From: Paenibacillus sp. FSL R10-2734
Lineage (GTDB): Bacteria > Bacillota > Bacilli > Paenibacillales > Paenibacillaceae
Direction of reading: 5' to 3'
DNA: 64,000 nt
Assembly (NCBI RefSeq): GCF_037963865.1
Contig: NZ_CP150170.1
Span: forward strand, 6,014,001 to 6,078,000
The position numbers and the translations under genes were made by a program. Of this stretch, positions 7,285 through 16,788 are shown piece by piece. Every line of letters begins with the position of its first letter. Position 1 is the first letter of the stretch. Below the pieces are notes generated by a model. It did not search any database, was not told the DNA's origin, and saw only the letters and a list, made by a program, of their open reading frames with translations.

Positions 7285-7628
7285 ACAGTCTCCACTACCT
7301 TCGCATCCGACCACAGACGCTCGATATTGTAGTATTCACGTTCATCGCGGTGGAAAATATGAACGATAACATCTCCAAGATCCATCAGCACCCAGCGTGC
7401 TGAATCCATTCCTTCGATTCCCTTGATCACGCCGCCTGCTTCATGAACCACTTTGCGGACTTCAGTAGCGATGGACTGTACTTGGGTATCCGAATTACCA
7501 TGACATACAACAAAGTAATCACTAATCGGTGAAACAGTACGCAGATCTAGTGCCACTACGTTCATTGCTTTTTTATCTTCCACAGCCTTAAGGGCCAGTT
7601 CTAACAGCTTGCTTGGTTGTACACTCAT
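7281..7628 (-). CDS. rsfS: Ribosomal silencing factor RsfS
   Basis: This 115-residue RsfS/DUF143 protein has the family core DYFVVCHGNSDTQV and WVLMDLGDVIVHIF. The family binds ribosomal protein uL14 and blocks subunit joining when translation must be turned down. Its ATG overlaps the yqeK stop by four bases, indicating translational coupling. Size and motifs are normal. Confidence 0.95.
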   Translation of the reverse strand: MSVQPSKLLELALKAVEDKKAMNVVALDLRTVSPISDYFVVCHGNSDTQVQSIATEVRKVVHEAGGVIKGIEGMDSARWVLMDLGDVIVHIFHRDEREYYNIERLWSDAKVVETV

Positions 7629-8203
7629 ATTTTATCCTCCAATATTCTAACTAAATCATTACGCGCCAGTACCGTTAACGGAAAAATCACTCGGCGTTTT
7701 TCCAGCAGTAGGCTAATCGTAGAATCAAATCCAGCGACTAGTCCTTCTTCCAAACTTACTTTTGCCAGCTTACGTATCTTATCAACCCCAGGAAAATCGC
7801 GACCAGGTTCGATATAGTCGGCGAGACAGACGATTTTCTCAAGTAAACTCATGTCTTCACGGCCTGAGGTGTGAAAACGGATCGCATTAAGAATATCAGG
7901 ATCTGTGATCCCATATTCTTGCTCTGCTACAAAGGCGCCTACTTCCGAATGCCACAACTGCTTATCATGCTTCAGAAGATTCAAGTTCAGATGATTCTGC
8001 TCGATAATCTCCTTCATTCTCTCCACAGGCCAATACTTGGCCACATCATGCAGAATTGCCGCTGTCTCTGCACGCTCAGGATCAGCGCCATATTGCTCTG
8101 CTAGTTGAATAGATGACTCCATTACGCCCAGTGTATGCTTCCAGCGCTTGGCAGGCATTTGCGTCGAAACCGCCTCAATCAGAGCTTCGCGGCTGTACGC
8201 CAT
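7625..8203 (-). CDS. yqeK: HD-domain Ap4A hydrolase YqeK
   Basis: The ATG at 8203 is chosen because AAAGGAG precedes it; a longer frame to 8224 lacks this. The 192-residue protein has HD motifs at His23 (KHTLGV) and His52-Asp53 (LHDVAKYW) and further metal-site histidines downstream (LWHSEVGA, RFHTSG). YqeK proteins are symmetrical diadenosine tetraphosphatases that split Ap4A to two ADP. The start overlaps the end of nadD by 29 bp, and the stop is coupled to rsfS. Confidence 0.92.
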   Translation of the reverse strand: MAYSREALIEAVSTQMPAKRWKHTLGVMESSIQLAEQYGADPERAETAAILHDVAKYWPVERMKEIIEQNHLNLNLLKHDKQLWHSEVGAFVAEQEYGITDPDILNAIRFHTSGREDMSLLEKIVCLADYIEPGRDFPGVDKIRKLAKVSLEEGLVAGFDSTISLLLEKRRVIFPLTVLARNDLVRILEDKI

Positions 8204-8777
8204 ACAATCCACTCCTTTGAACATAATCGAACACTGCCTCAGGTACCATATAACGAATGGATTTTCCCGCTGCAGCCCGTTCTCTTAACATCGTTGACGA
8301 TATATCAACCAGAGGCATATCTGCTAGCAGCACCTTATCTGCTATATAAGTTGGCAATGCGTCTAGATCAAGAGGTGTTCCCGGTCGACCTACACCGATA
8401 AATGTAAGCCGCTGCACAAGCTCTTCAATCTCGTTCCATTTCGGTAAATACTGAACCATATCCGCTCCGATGATGAAATAAAGATCGAAATGCGGATACG
8501 CTTCTTGCAGCCGTCTTATAGTCTCATACGTATAGGATACGCCACCTCTAACAACTTCCCAGTCTAATGTGCGAAAAGCCTCATGATTCTGTACCGCTTC
8601 CTGCACCATTGCCAACCGGTCTGCTCCAGATACACCTGCCTCATGTTTATGGGGCGGGATATGCGAAGGCATAAACCATATTTCTTGAAGTCCATAAGTG
8701 TCCCTTGCCGCTTCCGCTGCCATCATATGACCGATATGAAGAGGATCAAAGGTACCTCCCATTATTCCAACTTTCAA
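8175..8777 (-). CDS. nadD: Nicotinate-mononucleotide adenylyltransferase NadD
   Basis: This 200-residue enzyme makes nicotinate adenine dinucleotide from NaMN and ATP in NAD synthesis. The nucleotidyltransferase signature GTFDPLHIGH is at residues 8-17 and ISSTMLRER at about 159-167. It starts at a TTG with an excellent AGGAGG site eight bases upstream. Its 3' end overlaps the start of yqeK. Confidence 0.95.
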   Translation of the reverse strand: MKVGIMGGTFDPLHIGHMMAAEAARDTYGLQEIWFMPSHIPPHKHEAGVSGADRLAMVQEAVQNHEAFRTLDWEVVRGGVSYTYETIRRLQEAYPHFDLYFIIGADMVQYLPKWNEIEELVQRLTFIGVGRPGTPLDLDALPTYIADKVLLADMPLVDISSTMLRERAAAGKSIRYMVPEAVFDYVQRSGLYGVQPRSSD

Positions 8778-8813
8778 GAGGACGACCTCCTCGGTAGGGT
8801 ATACTTACAGCTA

Positions 8814-9107
8814 TTAGCGTGGCAGCTCAATAGTTTTGTTATCGCGTGATTCCTTGTACAGGACAATGGTCTTACCGATTACTTGTACAAGTTCAGAACC
8901 GGATTGTTCAGCTAGTGCAGCACCGATTTCCTTCGGATTCTCAATATTGTTGCTCAGTATACTAATCTTCATAAGCTCACGCTTCTCAATAGCTTCTTCA
9001 ATGTGGCGTACGAGGTGATCATTTACTCCACCTTTGCCCACTTGAAAAATAGGATCGAGATGATGCGCCAATGAACGAAGATACCGTGTTTGTTTACCAG
9101 TTAACAT
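8814..9107 (-). CDS. yhbY: CRM-domain RNA-binding protein YhbY/YqeI
   Basis: This 97-residue protein has a single CRM domain, including the GKGG loop (QVGKGGVND). Family members associate with the assembling large ribosomal subunit. It has an AAGGAG site and sits between aroE and nadD as in Bacillus. Confidence 0.93.
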   Translation of the reverse strand: MLTGKQTRYLRSLAHHLDPIFQVGKGGVNDHLVRHIEEAIEKRELMKISILSNNIENPKEIGAALAEQSGSELVQVIGKTIVLYKESRDNKTIELPR

Positions 9108-9164
9108 AAATGAATAACTCCTTAATTAACATATTTTATTACCCTAAATTGATGAATCCATTTC

Positions 9165-10040
9165 TTACTCTTTTCCGCCCAGACAATTGAGTATGGTCTG
9201 TCGCATGATTTCCGTAGGAGCAGGTTGCCCCGTCCAATACTCCAGTGCATAGGCACCCTGATAGACAAACATACCGAGGCCTCCATGGATTGTACAGCCC
9301 CGTTCAAGTGCTTCTAACAATAAACGCGTACGCAGCGGATTATAAATCAGATCACTTACGACCATCCCTGCACGAAGCAGTTCTGGGTCTATCGGTGTCT
9401 CCTCGATATAAGGATACATGCCTACAGAGGTAGTATTGATCAGTACGTCTACACCATTTAGCATTTCCGCTACTTCGTTCATGCTAATCCCGATAACATT
9501 CCCTTTGCTCTGGCAAAGTGTGGCCAATTCCTGTGCCTTATCAACACTGCGATTAGCAATAATGATAGAAGAAGGCTTCTCCTGAAGCAGTGCGGCAACA
9601 ATTCCCCTTGCTGCCCCACCGGCTCCAATCACCATAATCTTCATACCTGACAAATCAGAAATGGCTTCCGCCTTAAGCGACCGCACATAACCGATTCCAT
9701 CCGTATTATATCCAGTGAGTATCCCGTTATTATTAACAATCGTATTGACTGCGCCAACGGCTACCGCACTTTCATCTAATTGATCCACAAGTGCCATCAC
9801 CGCAACCTTATGCGGAATCGTCACATTTACCCCACGGAACCCAAGCGTCCGAACCGCTTGCACCGCATCCTCCAGATTCTCCGGAAGGATATGAAGCGGC
9901 ACGTAAGCACCCGGAATTCCCAGCGCTTGCAGTGCTGCTTCATGCATAATAGGAGATTTGGATTGTATAATAGGATCTCCCATTACGCCCAGTAGAATAT
10001 TCCCGGTATTGTGGCCTTCGGTTGCCGTTTTCAAAGACAC
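9165..10040 (-). CDS. aroE: Shikimate dehydrogenase AroE
   Basis: This 291-residue NADPH-dependent enzyme reduces 3-dehydroshikimate to shikimate. The N-terminal substrate site is visible (SKSPIMHEAAL, NVTIPHK), then GYNTDGIG, then the Rossmann loop GAGGAARG. It starts at a GTG with GGGGAGG eight bases upstream. It lies 16 bp downstream of yqeH in the same operon. Confidence 0.96.
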   Translation of the reverse strand: MSLKTATEGHNTGNILLGVMGDPIIQSKSPIMHEAALQALGIPGAYVPLHILPENLEDAVQAVRTLGFRGVNVTIPHKVAVMALVDQLDESAVAVGAVNTIVNNNGILTGYNTDGIGYVRSLKAEAISDLSGMKIMVIGAGGAARGIVAALLQEKPSSIIIANRSVDKAQELATLCQSKGNVIGISMNEVAEMLNGVDVLINTTSVGMYPYIEETPIDPELLRAGMVVSDLIYNPLRTRLLLEALERGCTIHGGLGMFVYQGAYALEYWTGQPAPTEIMRQTILNCLGGKE

Positions 10041-10056
10041 TGTAATAGCCTCCCCG

Positions 10057-11184
10057 TTAGATCATCGAAGGGCGGGTAAGCACCTTCACACCACGCGGAA
10101 CGTGGATTGCCACGACTGCGCCTTCCGTCCCGTTGACCTTGATCCAGCCCAAACCTGAAATATATAGATCGCTCCGACTGCCTCGGTTAATCCGGAACTC
10201 ATGCCGTTGCCATGGTGGTAGCTTGTCCATCCGGTCAGTTCCGGGAGGTGACAGCATTTCACCACGATGATCTGCATAGAGGGAATCTGCACGCTCCAGC
10301 TTAGTACGATGGATTTTTAAAGTACCACTGATAAAGCAAGTGAACGATTGGTGTACTCCTTGCACAAAATCAAAACGTCCTAGTCCACCAAAGAAGAGCG
10401 TCTGTCCTTCATTCAACTGATAGACAGCAGGCTTCAACGGATTAGCAGGCATAACCGCATCCAGATCCTGACGTTCAACTAATTCACTGTAACGCCAAGG
10501 GTACACAATCCCTGGAGTATCTATGATAAAGTTACCATCATCCAATGGAATTTTGACAGTATCTAGCGTTGTACCAGGGTAACGTGAAGTGGTTAACTCC
10601 TGCTCTAAATCGCTATAGTCCGAAATCAGTCGATTAATCAGTGTGGACTTGCCCACATTCGTTGCACCAACTACATAAACGTCACGCTGGCCGCGCAGCT
10701 CTGTTACGGCTTCCAGCAAACGGTCAAACCCTTGATTACGCTTCGCGCTACAGAGTACGATTTCAGCCGTCCGCAGTCCTTCCTCTTTACAGCGCTGCTG
10801 CATCCAGTTACGCAATTTATTCCAGTTCGTAACCTTAGGCAGCAAATCACATTTATTCACTGCAAGAATAACTGGGTTATTACCGACAAACCGTTGCAAG
10901 CCAGAAATCAAACTGCCTTCGAAATCGAAAATGTCAACAATATGAATAACAAGTGCATTCTTCTCCCCTACTCCACTCAGCAAGCGAAGAAATTCATCCT
11001 GATTCACTGAAACGGATGAAGCCTCGTTATAATTCTTAATCCGGAAACAGCGCTGGCAAATCACAGGGTCCCGATCAAGTGCGACTTCCGGAAGGTATCC
11101 CGGTTGATCCTTATGCTCCGTCTGAAGCTTGATACCACAACCGCTACACTTCTCAGGACGCTGTGTTTCACTTTGTTCGTTCAT
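10057..11184 (-). CDS. yqeH: Circularly permuted ribosome-biogenesis GTPase YqeH
   Basis: This 375-residue protein opens with a Cys4 zinc finger (CSGCG..CQRC, about residues 14-43). The GTPase motifs then come in permuted order: NKCDLLPK (G4), SAKR (G5), GATNVGKSTL (G1) and DTPG (G3). A C-terminal RNA-binding part follows. YqeH is needed for assembly of the 30S subunit in Bacillus. It starts two bases after yqeG with an AGGAGG site. Confidence 0.96.
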   Translation of the reverse strand: MNEQSETQRPEKCSGCGIKLQTEHKDQPGYLPEVALDRDPVICQRCFRIKNYNEASSVSVNQDEFLRLLSGVGEKNALVIHIVDIFDFEGSLISGLQRFVGNNPVILAVNKCDLLPKVTNWNKLRNWMQQRCKEEGLRTAEIVLCSAKRNQGFDRLLEAVTELRGQRDVYVVGATNVGKSTLINRLISDYSDLEQELTTSRYPGTTLDTVKIPLDDGNFIIDTPGIVYPWRYSELVERQDLDAVMPANPLKPAVYQLNEGQTLFFGGLGRFDFVQGVHQSFTCFISGTLKIHRTKLERADSLYADHRGEMLSPPGTDRMDKLPPWQRHEFRINRGSRSDLYISGLGWIKVNGTEGAVVAIHVPRGVKVLTRPSMI

Positions 11185-11186
11185 TA

Positions 11187-11708
11187 CTATTTATCCTCCT
11201 CGTGCCACAATCCTTTTTTACGAAGCCGTGTCAGAGCAACTCGCTCTACCTGGCGATTAAATCTTGTGCCGAACCCTTCATCCTTAACGGAGATTGGCAG
11301 CACCAATACGGTATACAGGCCAAGCCGATTGCCGCCGTATACATCTGTAAGCATTTGGTCTCCCACCACAATCGTTTGCTCCGGTGGCAACTCCATCTGC
11401 TTCATCGCTTTAAGAAAAGGAGCATTACTCGGTTTACGAGCCTGATGCACAAATTCAATATTAAGCGGTGTAGCAAAGCGTGACACCCGATCCATGTTGT
11501 TATTAGATACGATTATGAGCTTAAAGCCCACTTCCTTTACCTTCTCAAACCATAACAACAGCTCCGGAGTAGCCACAGGCGCTTTGGCACCGACCAGTGT
11601 ATTATCCAGATCCGTAATGATTCCACGGTATCCCTGTCGATACAGCTCTTCCAGAGAAATATCGAATACCGTATTCACCCGGAGTTTGGGAACTAACATT
11701 TCAAACAA
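11187..11708 (-). CDS. yqeG: HAD-superfamily phosphatase YqeG
   Basis: YqeG is a HAD-IIIA phosphatase with motif I DLDNTLVG, motif II VSNN and motif III VGDQMLTDVYGG. I place the start at the TTG at 11708, six bases after GAGGTG, giving 173 residues; a frame back to 11732 and an ATG at 11699 are the alternatives. It is the first gene of the yqeG-yqeM cluster. The physiological substrate is uncertain. Confidence 0.9.
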   Translation of the reverse strand: MFEMLVPKLRVNTVFDISLEELYRQGYRGIITDLDNTLVGAKAPVATPELLLWFEKVKEVGFKLIIVSNNNMDRVSRFATPLNIEFVHQARKPSNAPFLKAMKQMELPPEQTIVVGDQMLTDVYGGNRLGLYTVLVLPISVKDEGFGTRFNRQVERVALTRLRKKGLWHEEDK

Positions 11709-11796
11709 TACGTTCACCTCGATTTCATACAAAAAACTATAACATACTCCATGCGCTACGCAAATAAATCTATATCAATGATTTACTGCAAACACG

Positions 11797-14037
11797 CTAT
11801 TTCTTGGATCTTATCGTTCTCCGCAGCCGCAAAGCTTCAGTATACACGCTCTGCCAGTCTTTGTCTTCAATAACATCAGGGCTATACTTCGCCTGTTCAA
11901 ACATTGTCAGTAGTGAAGAAAGATGATTGGCCACAGCAGGTCGTTCCTGGCCCCAGCGAACTACGGCTTCACGCAGTGTTTCATGCTCTTCCTTCATCAT
12001 TCCCTTACGATGCAAATACCTTACCCAACGCTCAGTTTCCGCAACAACTTTCTGATCAGGTGTTAAAGGACGACCCATCCGCATCTGTTGAACTAAGAAG
12101 CGAAGCTTAAAGCGCATATGCCAAATTTTAAAAATCGTCCAAGACAGCAGCACAAGCACAGCTGCTAGTACTACCCATACACCCACATGTAAGCCTTGAT
12201 TTTCTTGTGCTTCATTTGCAGTTGTTGGTTCAGGTTCGTTTTCTTCAACCTTGTCATTAGGCTCTGTCTCAGGAAGTTGCTCATTCTGAGTCAAAAGGGG
12301 AACATTAAACCCCGGTGTAGCTTCAACCGGAATCCAGCCATAATCACCAAAATAGACCTCAGCCCAAGAATGGGCATCTGCATTGGTGATCGTGTAGTAA
12401 TTATTCGCTGCCACTGACTGCTGAAGCGCCGGATTCATTGGCATCTCTGGCTGTTCTCCAGGTGCGTATCCCTTAACCCATCGTGCAGGTATATTCAGAG
12501 AGCGTGCCATAGTAACCAGTGCCGTAGAATAATAATCACAGTAACCTTCCTTCAGCTCAAACAAAAAACCCTCTACAAAATCCTTACTTGAAACTCGTGA
12601 TATATCCGGCTTGTTGGTATATGGAAAGGTTTGTTGTAAGTATTGTTGCAAAAGTGCTGTTTTTTCATACGGCGTTGTTCCTTGTGCTGTAATTTCCTCG
12701 GCCAGATCTTTAACCCTTTGAGGGAAATCATCAGGTAGCTGAAGGAAGATTTCCTCCAGATCATCACCTTTGTATAGCTCCTCATAGGTCTTTGCTGTCA
12801 ATTCCTGAACAGGAATGACCGGAACTTCAGAAGTCAGCTCGAAGCTCGTAGGATAATCGCGGTTCTTCCTATCCATATCCCATAGAAGCTCACTATCACG
12901 CTCTCTCCAGAAAAGACCATTCCCAGCTTCCTCGCCATTTAATAAATCCACCGAAGTAATGGAATACGCACCGAACAACACAGGAAATTCATTATTGTTA
13001 AGCACGCTAACCGTCTGTTTCAATGCTCGGGTAGTGACCTTAGAAGCCACACTTTGCTCTAAGAGTTGCCCCGTTTCCACCTCTTCTATAGGCCCCCGCT
13101 TTGATCGATCCTTATCTGTCCATCCACTTCCAGAGTAGACTCTGCGTGTTTCTCCACGCATATAAGAACGTAAATCTGAGACCACTGTCATCACTGGGGT
13201 ATAATCGAAGTTAAAGCCCCCGCCCAGATTGTCATCATTCAGACTGTAACCGGACGAAGAATTGTTAGCGGCGGAACTTGAGCCCGTATTGGATTCCGTT
13301 GTTCCCGATGTGCTCTTTCCAGAAGATTTTCCAATTCCATTCCATTCTTGCCACGCCGTATAAGGATCCGTCAGAGTAGGCCTTACATCCGGCATATTCA
13401 CACCAATTAGGATAACCAGAGAGAAGACAATGGCGATATTCATAACTATTTTCGAGGGATATTCCAGCAAATGTACCCATCCACGCGGATAATGAAGCTG
13501 GAAACTTCTCAGGTGCTGGCTGACAAGCCAGCACATACCTGCAAATACCGTCCAGGCCACTTCCTGCCACAATACAATAGATGTAAAGGAATCTAGAGCA
13601 GCCAACGCTACAATGTTCATTCCTATAAACCATAATATACGCCTTTTCGAGGATACCCACCAAGATGATAGCAATAGCAGAGCTGAGGCACCAAGAGCAA
13701 ACCAGATATACGGCACCATATGAACACTAATATCCCGGAGCTTGTCAGAAAGAGTTATGGCCCATGGATCAGCAACGTATATTCCATAATGTGTAATGGT
13801 GCGATAAACGATATAGATAATAGCTACAGCTTCTATCATAAGTCTGTATTGAACTTTAACAGGGATAATCATCTCAATGACTGTGATCGTTAATAGAGCA
13901 GCCCATACAGAAGCTGTTGTTTGATTTAACCAGATGGGTTCCGTATAAGAAATCCACTGCTGTGCAATAATCAACAGCCAAAACAGGCCAACGGAACGGT
14001 ACCAGGAGAATTTTATCTGATTCCACCAGTTTCTCAT
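11797..14037 (-). CDS. yebA: TgpA/YebA-type membrane transglutaminase-like protein
   Basis: This 746-residue protein has about seven N-terminal membrane segments (between residues 15 and 215), an extracellular transglutaminase-like domain and a final membrane helix at about 617-637 with a cytoplasmic tail. The catalytic Cys500 (EGYCDYYS) and His556 (DAHSWAEV) are present; the third position is Glu572 (VEATPG), as in many relatives that replace the Asp. A Ser/Gly/Asn-rich linker lies at 236-270. It ends the moxR-DUF58-tgpA operon, starting one base after the DUF58 stop. Its substrate is not known. Confidence 0.9.
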   Translation of the reverse strand: MRNWWNQIKFSWYRSVGLFWLLIIAQQWISYTEPIWLNQTTASVWAALLTITVIEMIIPVKVQYRLMIEAVAIIYIVYRTITHYGIYVADPWAITLSDKLRDISVHMVPYIWFALGASALLLLSSWWVSSKRRILWFIGMNIVALAALDSFTSIVLWQEVAWTVFAGMCWLVSQHLRSFQLHYPRGWVHLLEYPSKIVMNIAIVFSLVILIGVNMPDVRPTLTDPYTAWQEWNGIGKSSGKSTSGTTESNTGSSSAANNSSSGYSLNDDNLGGGFNFDYTPVMTVVSDLRSYMRGETRRVYSGSGWTDKDRSKRGPIEEVETGQLLEQSVASKVTTRALKQTVSVLNNNEFPVLFGAYSITSVDLLNGEEAGNGLFWRERDSELLWDMDRKNRDYPTSFELTSEVPVIPVQELTAKTYEELYKGDDLEEIFLQLPDDFPQRVKDLAEEITAQGTTPYEKTALLQQYLQQTFPYTNKPDISRVSSKDFVEGFLFELKEGYCDYYSTALVTMARSLNIPARWVKGYAPGEQPEMPMNPALQQSVAANNYYTITNADAHSWAEVYFGDYGWIPVEATPGFNVPLLTQNEQLPETEPNDKVEENEPEPTTANEAQENQGLHVGVWVVLAAVLVLLSWTIFKIWHMRFKLRFLVQQMRMGRPLTPDQKVVAETERWVRYLHRKGMMKEEHETLREAVVRWGQERPAVANHLSSLLTMFEQAKYSPDVIEDKDWQSVYTEALRLRRTIRSKK

Positions 14038-14038
14038 A

Positions 14039-15280
14039 TCACCCTTCCCCTCCTAACACAGCAGGAAGCTCTTGAAGTGAACTAATACCATAACCAGCTA
14101 TTCCACGTGATCTAAGTACGTCTGTCCAATCATTGCCATTCATTTCTGCCGAATTTCGCACATGAATATGAGAAGCTGTCATCCCTCTGCTGTCAGCCCA
14201 GCGTAATGCATCCAGTACAGGCTGCCCACGTTGTGGACTGATTAACACGAAGTAAGAACCTTTAGGGAACATACGGTAACCTTTTTCCAACCGGGAGATC
14301 AGCGGTCCCCGCCCCTCAGCGTTAAGATCGATTAAATACTGAATCATCTTCTGTCGCTCAGCAGCACTTTCTACGGGTGCGAACACCTTCGTCGTTTTAT
14401 CCAAACAACACAGGCCAATTCCAATTCTCTCTCGAATGCCGAATCCGAGTAGTGATGCCGTCACAGAAACTGCTAATTCGAATTGATTCGTATTCATATA
14501 AGCTGATGTACTTCCGTCAAGAACTAGAATAGTTTTGGGAATCGACTCATGTTCAAACTCTTTAGATTTCCACGAACCTGTCTTCGCAGTGGCATTCCAG
14601 TGAATTCGTGTCAAGCGATCACCATATACATAGTCACGGACGCCATTAATTTGTGTAGTTTCACGCCGAGATTGAACAACGGATGTCTGCGGCCCAGAGA
14701 GCCGAGATCTCTTCTCATATAACTGCCAGCGTGGAACGTAGATCGCACGAGGCAAAACCTGAAACTGTCCTTCAGATAGAAATGTTCCTTTATGCTCGAC
14801 AAGCCCAAATATATCTTGGCTGATGATATCCGTATTAGAGAAAGTGTAGGTTCCACGTTCAAGGGCTGGTGTCTGAAACTTCAGTTCCCCAATTCCTCTG
14901 AGGCTTGGGATCACACTTTCTTCAAATACCCACGATTCTCCATTATGCCGCTTAAGAACCTCTCTTACTACTACATAAGGCAATGGCAAAATCCCAGGGA
15001 TTGTAACCTTAAGCTTTACATGAAGATGCCCTCCGGCAGAGAGCAAATCTCCCTTGTCCTGTTCAGAAAAAAGACTGCGAGTGCCCTTAGCTCGCCGAAC
15101 GCCTCCTAAACCTCCAGCAATCAAATATGCAATGAGTACAGAGACCATGATAAACAACATAAATGCAGTTTTCCCGCCCTGAAAAAGTACATATAAGAGT
15201 GTAATGCTCCAAATCACAAGGATGCTAGCAAGCTTAGAGGGTTGAATGATGGCTGCAACCGAAGACAAATAACGTCTCAT
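14039..15280 (-). CDS. yeaD: DUF58 membrane protein YeaD
   Basis: This 413-residue protein has two membrane helices near residues 15-60 followed by a beta-rich stretch and the DUF58 signature (GVRDYVYGDRLTRIHW) at about residues 212-227. A von Willebrand A-like part follows (LVLDGST). DUF58 proteins occur with MoxR ATPases and TgpA-like proteins, thought to form a membrane chaperone-like system. Gene spacing of one or two bases on each side indicates one operon. Confidence 0.9.
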   Translation of the reverse strand: MRRYLSSVAAIIQPSKLASILVIWSITLLYVLFQGGKTAFMLFIMVSVLIAYLIAGGLGGVRRAKGTRSLFSEQDKGDLLSAGGHLHVKLKVTIPGILPLPYVVVREVLKRHNGESWVFEESVIPSLRGIGELKFQTPALERGTYTFSNTDIISQDIFGLVEHKGTFLSEGQFQVLPRAIYVPRWQLYEKRSRLSGPQTSVVQSRRETTQINGVRDYVYGDRLTRIHWNATAKTGSWKSKEFEHESIPKTILVLDGSTSAYMNTNQFELAVSVTASLLGFGIRERIGIGLCCLDKTTKVFAPVESAAERQKMIQYLIDLNAEGRGPLISRLEKGYRMFPKGSYFVLISPQRGQPVLDALRWADSRGMTASHIHVRNSAEMNGNDWTDVLRSRGIAGYGISSLQELPAVLGGEG

Positions 15281-15281
15281 A

Positions 15282-16238
15282 TTATTGCCTCATCGTAACA
15301 GGCACATGAATGCTCTGCAGAAGCTTTTGAAGTAAAGATTCTACGCTAATATTATCTAGGCGCGACTCTGGACGTAGCAATATCCGATGACCCAAGGCAA
15401 ATGGAGTAAGTATCTTCACATCATCAGGCAGAACGTAATCCCGTCCCTGCAAAAAGGCATAAGCTTTACAAGCCATCATAAAGGATAATGAGGCACGTGG
15501 ACTTGCACCCAGTAGCACAAGTGGATGCTCTCTTGTCTGCCGTACAATATCTAACAAGTAATTCAGCACAGGCTCGCTCATGAAGATGTCGCGAATCTCT
15601 TCCTGAATCCCTGCAATTTGTTCCATGCTTGTTACTGGCGAAAGCCTATCCACAGGTTGGCCCTCCTGATGGCTTAGCAATAAGTTCTTCTCAGTTGCAG
15701 CATCAGGATATCCAAGGCTAATTCTCAGCATGAATCGATCCAGTTGAGCTTCAGGCAGCGTGTAGGTTCCCTCAAAATCTATCGGATTCTGGGTAGCACA
15801 CAACATGAACGGATGTGGAAGTGGATAGGTCTCTCCGTCCACGGTTACGTTTCGTTCCTCCATCACTTCTAGAAGTGCGGATTGTGTCTTCGTTGTAGCA
15901 CGGTTAATTTCATCAGCTAACAGAATATTCGTCATCACCGGACCTGGCCGGAAATGAAACATCTCATCCCTAGGATGATATACAGAAACACCAGTAATAT
16001 CACTCGGAAGTATATCGGGATTACACTGGATCCGGCGATATTCACCGGACATTGATCTTGAAAGTGCGCGTATTAGCTGGGTTTTTCCTGTTCCCGGTAC
16101 ATCCTCGATCAATACATGACCACCAGCAAGCAGCGCAGTTAGTAGCAATTGTATTTCAAATGATTTTCCAAGTATGCAGGATTCCAAATTAGTGCGTACA
16201 GCATTCATGGTGTGCATCGATTCTTGACGTATGGGCAT
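15282..16238 (-). CDS. yeaC: MoxR-family AAA+ ATPase YeaC
   Basis: This 318-residue ATPase has Walker A (DVPGTGKT) at about residues 42-49, Walker B (LLADEINRA), sensor 1 (CATQNP) and the arginine-containing ASPRASLS segment. MoxR ATPases are linked to assembly or activation of partner membrane proteins. It is the first gene of the operon and has a strong AGGAGG site; its promoter should lie in 16239-16373. Confidence 0.94.
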   Translation of the reverse strand: MPIRQESMHTMNAVRTNLESCILGKSFEIQLLLTALLAGGHVLIEDVPGTGKTQLIRALSRSMSGEYRRIQCNPDILPSDITGVSVYHPRDEMFHFRPGPVMTNILLADEINRATTKTQSALLEVMEERNVTVDGETYPLPHPFMLCATQNPIDFEGTYTLPEAQLDRFMLRISLGYPDAATEKNLLLSHQEGQPVDRLSPVTSMEQIAGIQEEIRDIFMSEPVLNYLLDIVRQTREHPLVLLGASPRASLSFMMACKAYAFLQGRDYVLPDDVKILTPFALGHRILLRPESRLDNISVESLLQKLLQSIHVPVTMRQ

Positions 16239-16373
16239 ATATGATCCTCCTAGCCAGAATAAACAGTATTATTTATATTTTACATGATTAAGGGACCCAA
16301 AGTACATTGTTGAAGATCACGAAGTACGGATACAAAAAAAACCATAATATGAAACATCCTACAGGTTTTAAAC

Positions 16374-16414
16374 AAGAAAAAAAACGATTACCGTCTTTAT
16401 AGACGATAACCGTT
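16374..16414 (-). terminator. Terminator of the spoVA operon
   Basis: On the minus strand AACGGTTATCGTC pairs with GACGGTAATCGTT, followed by eight T residues, starting about 20 bp after the spoVAE stop codon. Confidence 0.9.
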
Positions 16415-16434
16415 TCTCGTAGACTCTGACTTTG

Positions 16435-16788
16435 CTACCCCTTCGGCCGTACAACTAAAGCTGCCAAAAAGGAAAACACAATCGCTGCGGAAATACCCGC
16501 GCTTGTAATATCAAAAATCCCCGTAACAACGCCGATCCAGCCATCTCGCTCCAGCTCTGTCAATGCACCATGTACCAAGGAATTCCCAAAGCTTGTGATC
16601 GGAATGGTTGCTCCAGCTCCTGCAAATTTCACAAGTGGATCGTATATTCCAAAAGCATCAGCAATCGCCCCAGCTACAACTAAGGTACTCATCGTATGTG
16701 CAGGTGTCAGCTTCAATACATCGAACATCAGCTGCCCTATAACGCAAATGGCTCCTCCAATCAGAAAAGCCCATAAGTAAATCATCAT
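16435..16788 (-). CDS. spoVAE: Stage V sporulation protein AE (SpoVAE)
   Basis: This is a 117-residue hydrophobic protein with about four membrane segments, matching the short SpoVAEb form. In Bacillus it is part of the SpoVA complex that moves dipicolinic acid into the developing spore. Its start is coupled to the spoVAD stop. Sequence similarity to SpoVAC (GAGATIPITSFGNSLVHGA vs the same region of SpoVAC) is visible, as expected of these related proteins. Confidence 0.93.
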   Translation of the reverse strand: MMIYLWAFLIGGAICVIGQLMFDVLKLTPAHTMSTLVVAGAIADAFGIYDPLVKFAGAGATIPITSFGNSLVHGALTELERDGWIGVVTGIFDITSAGISAAIVFSFLAALVVRPKG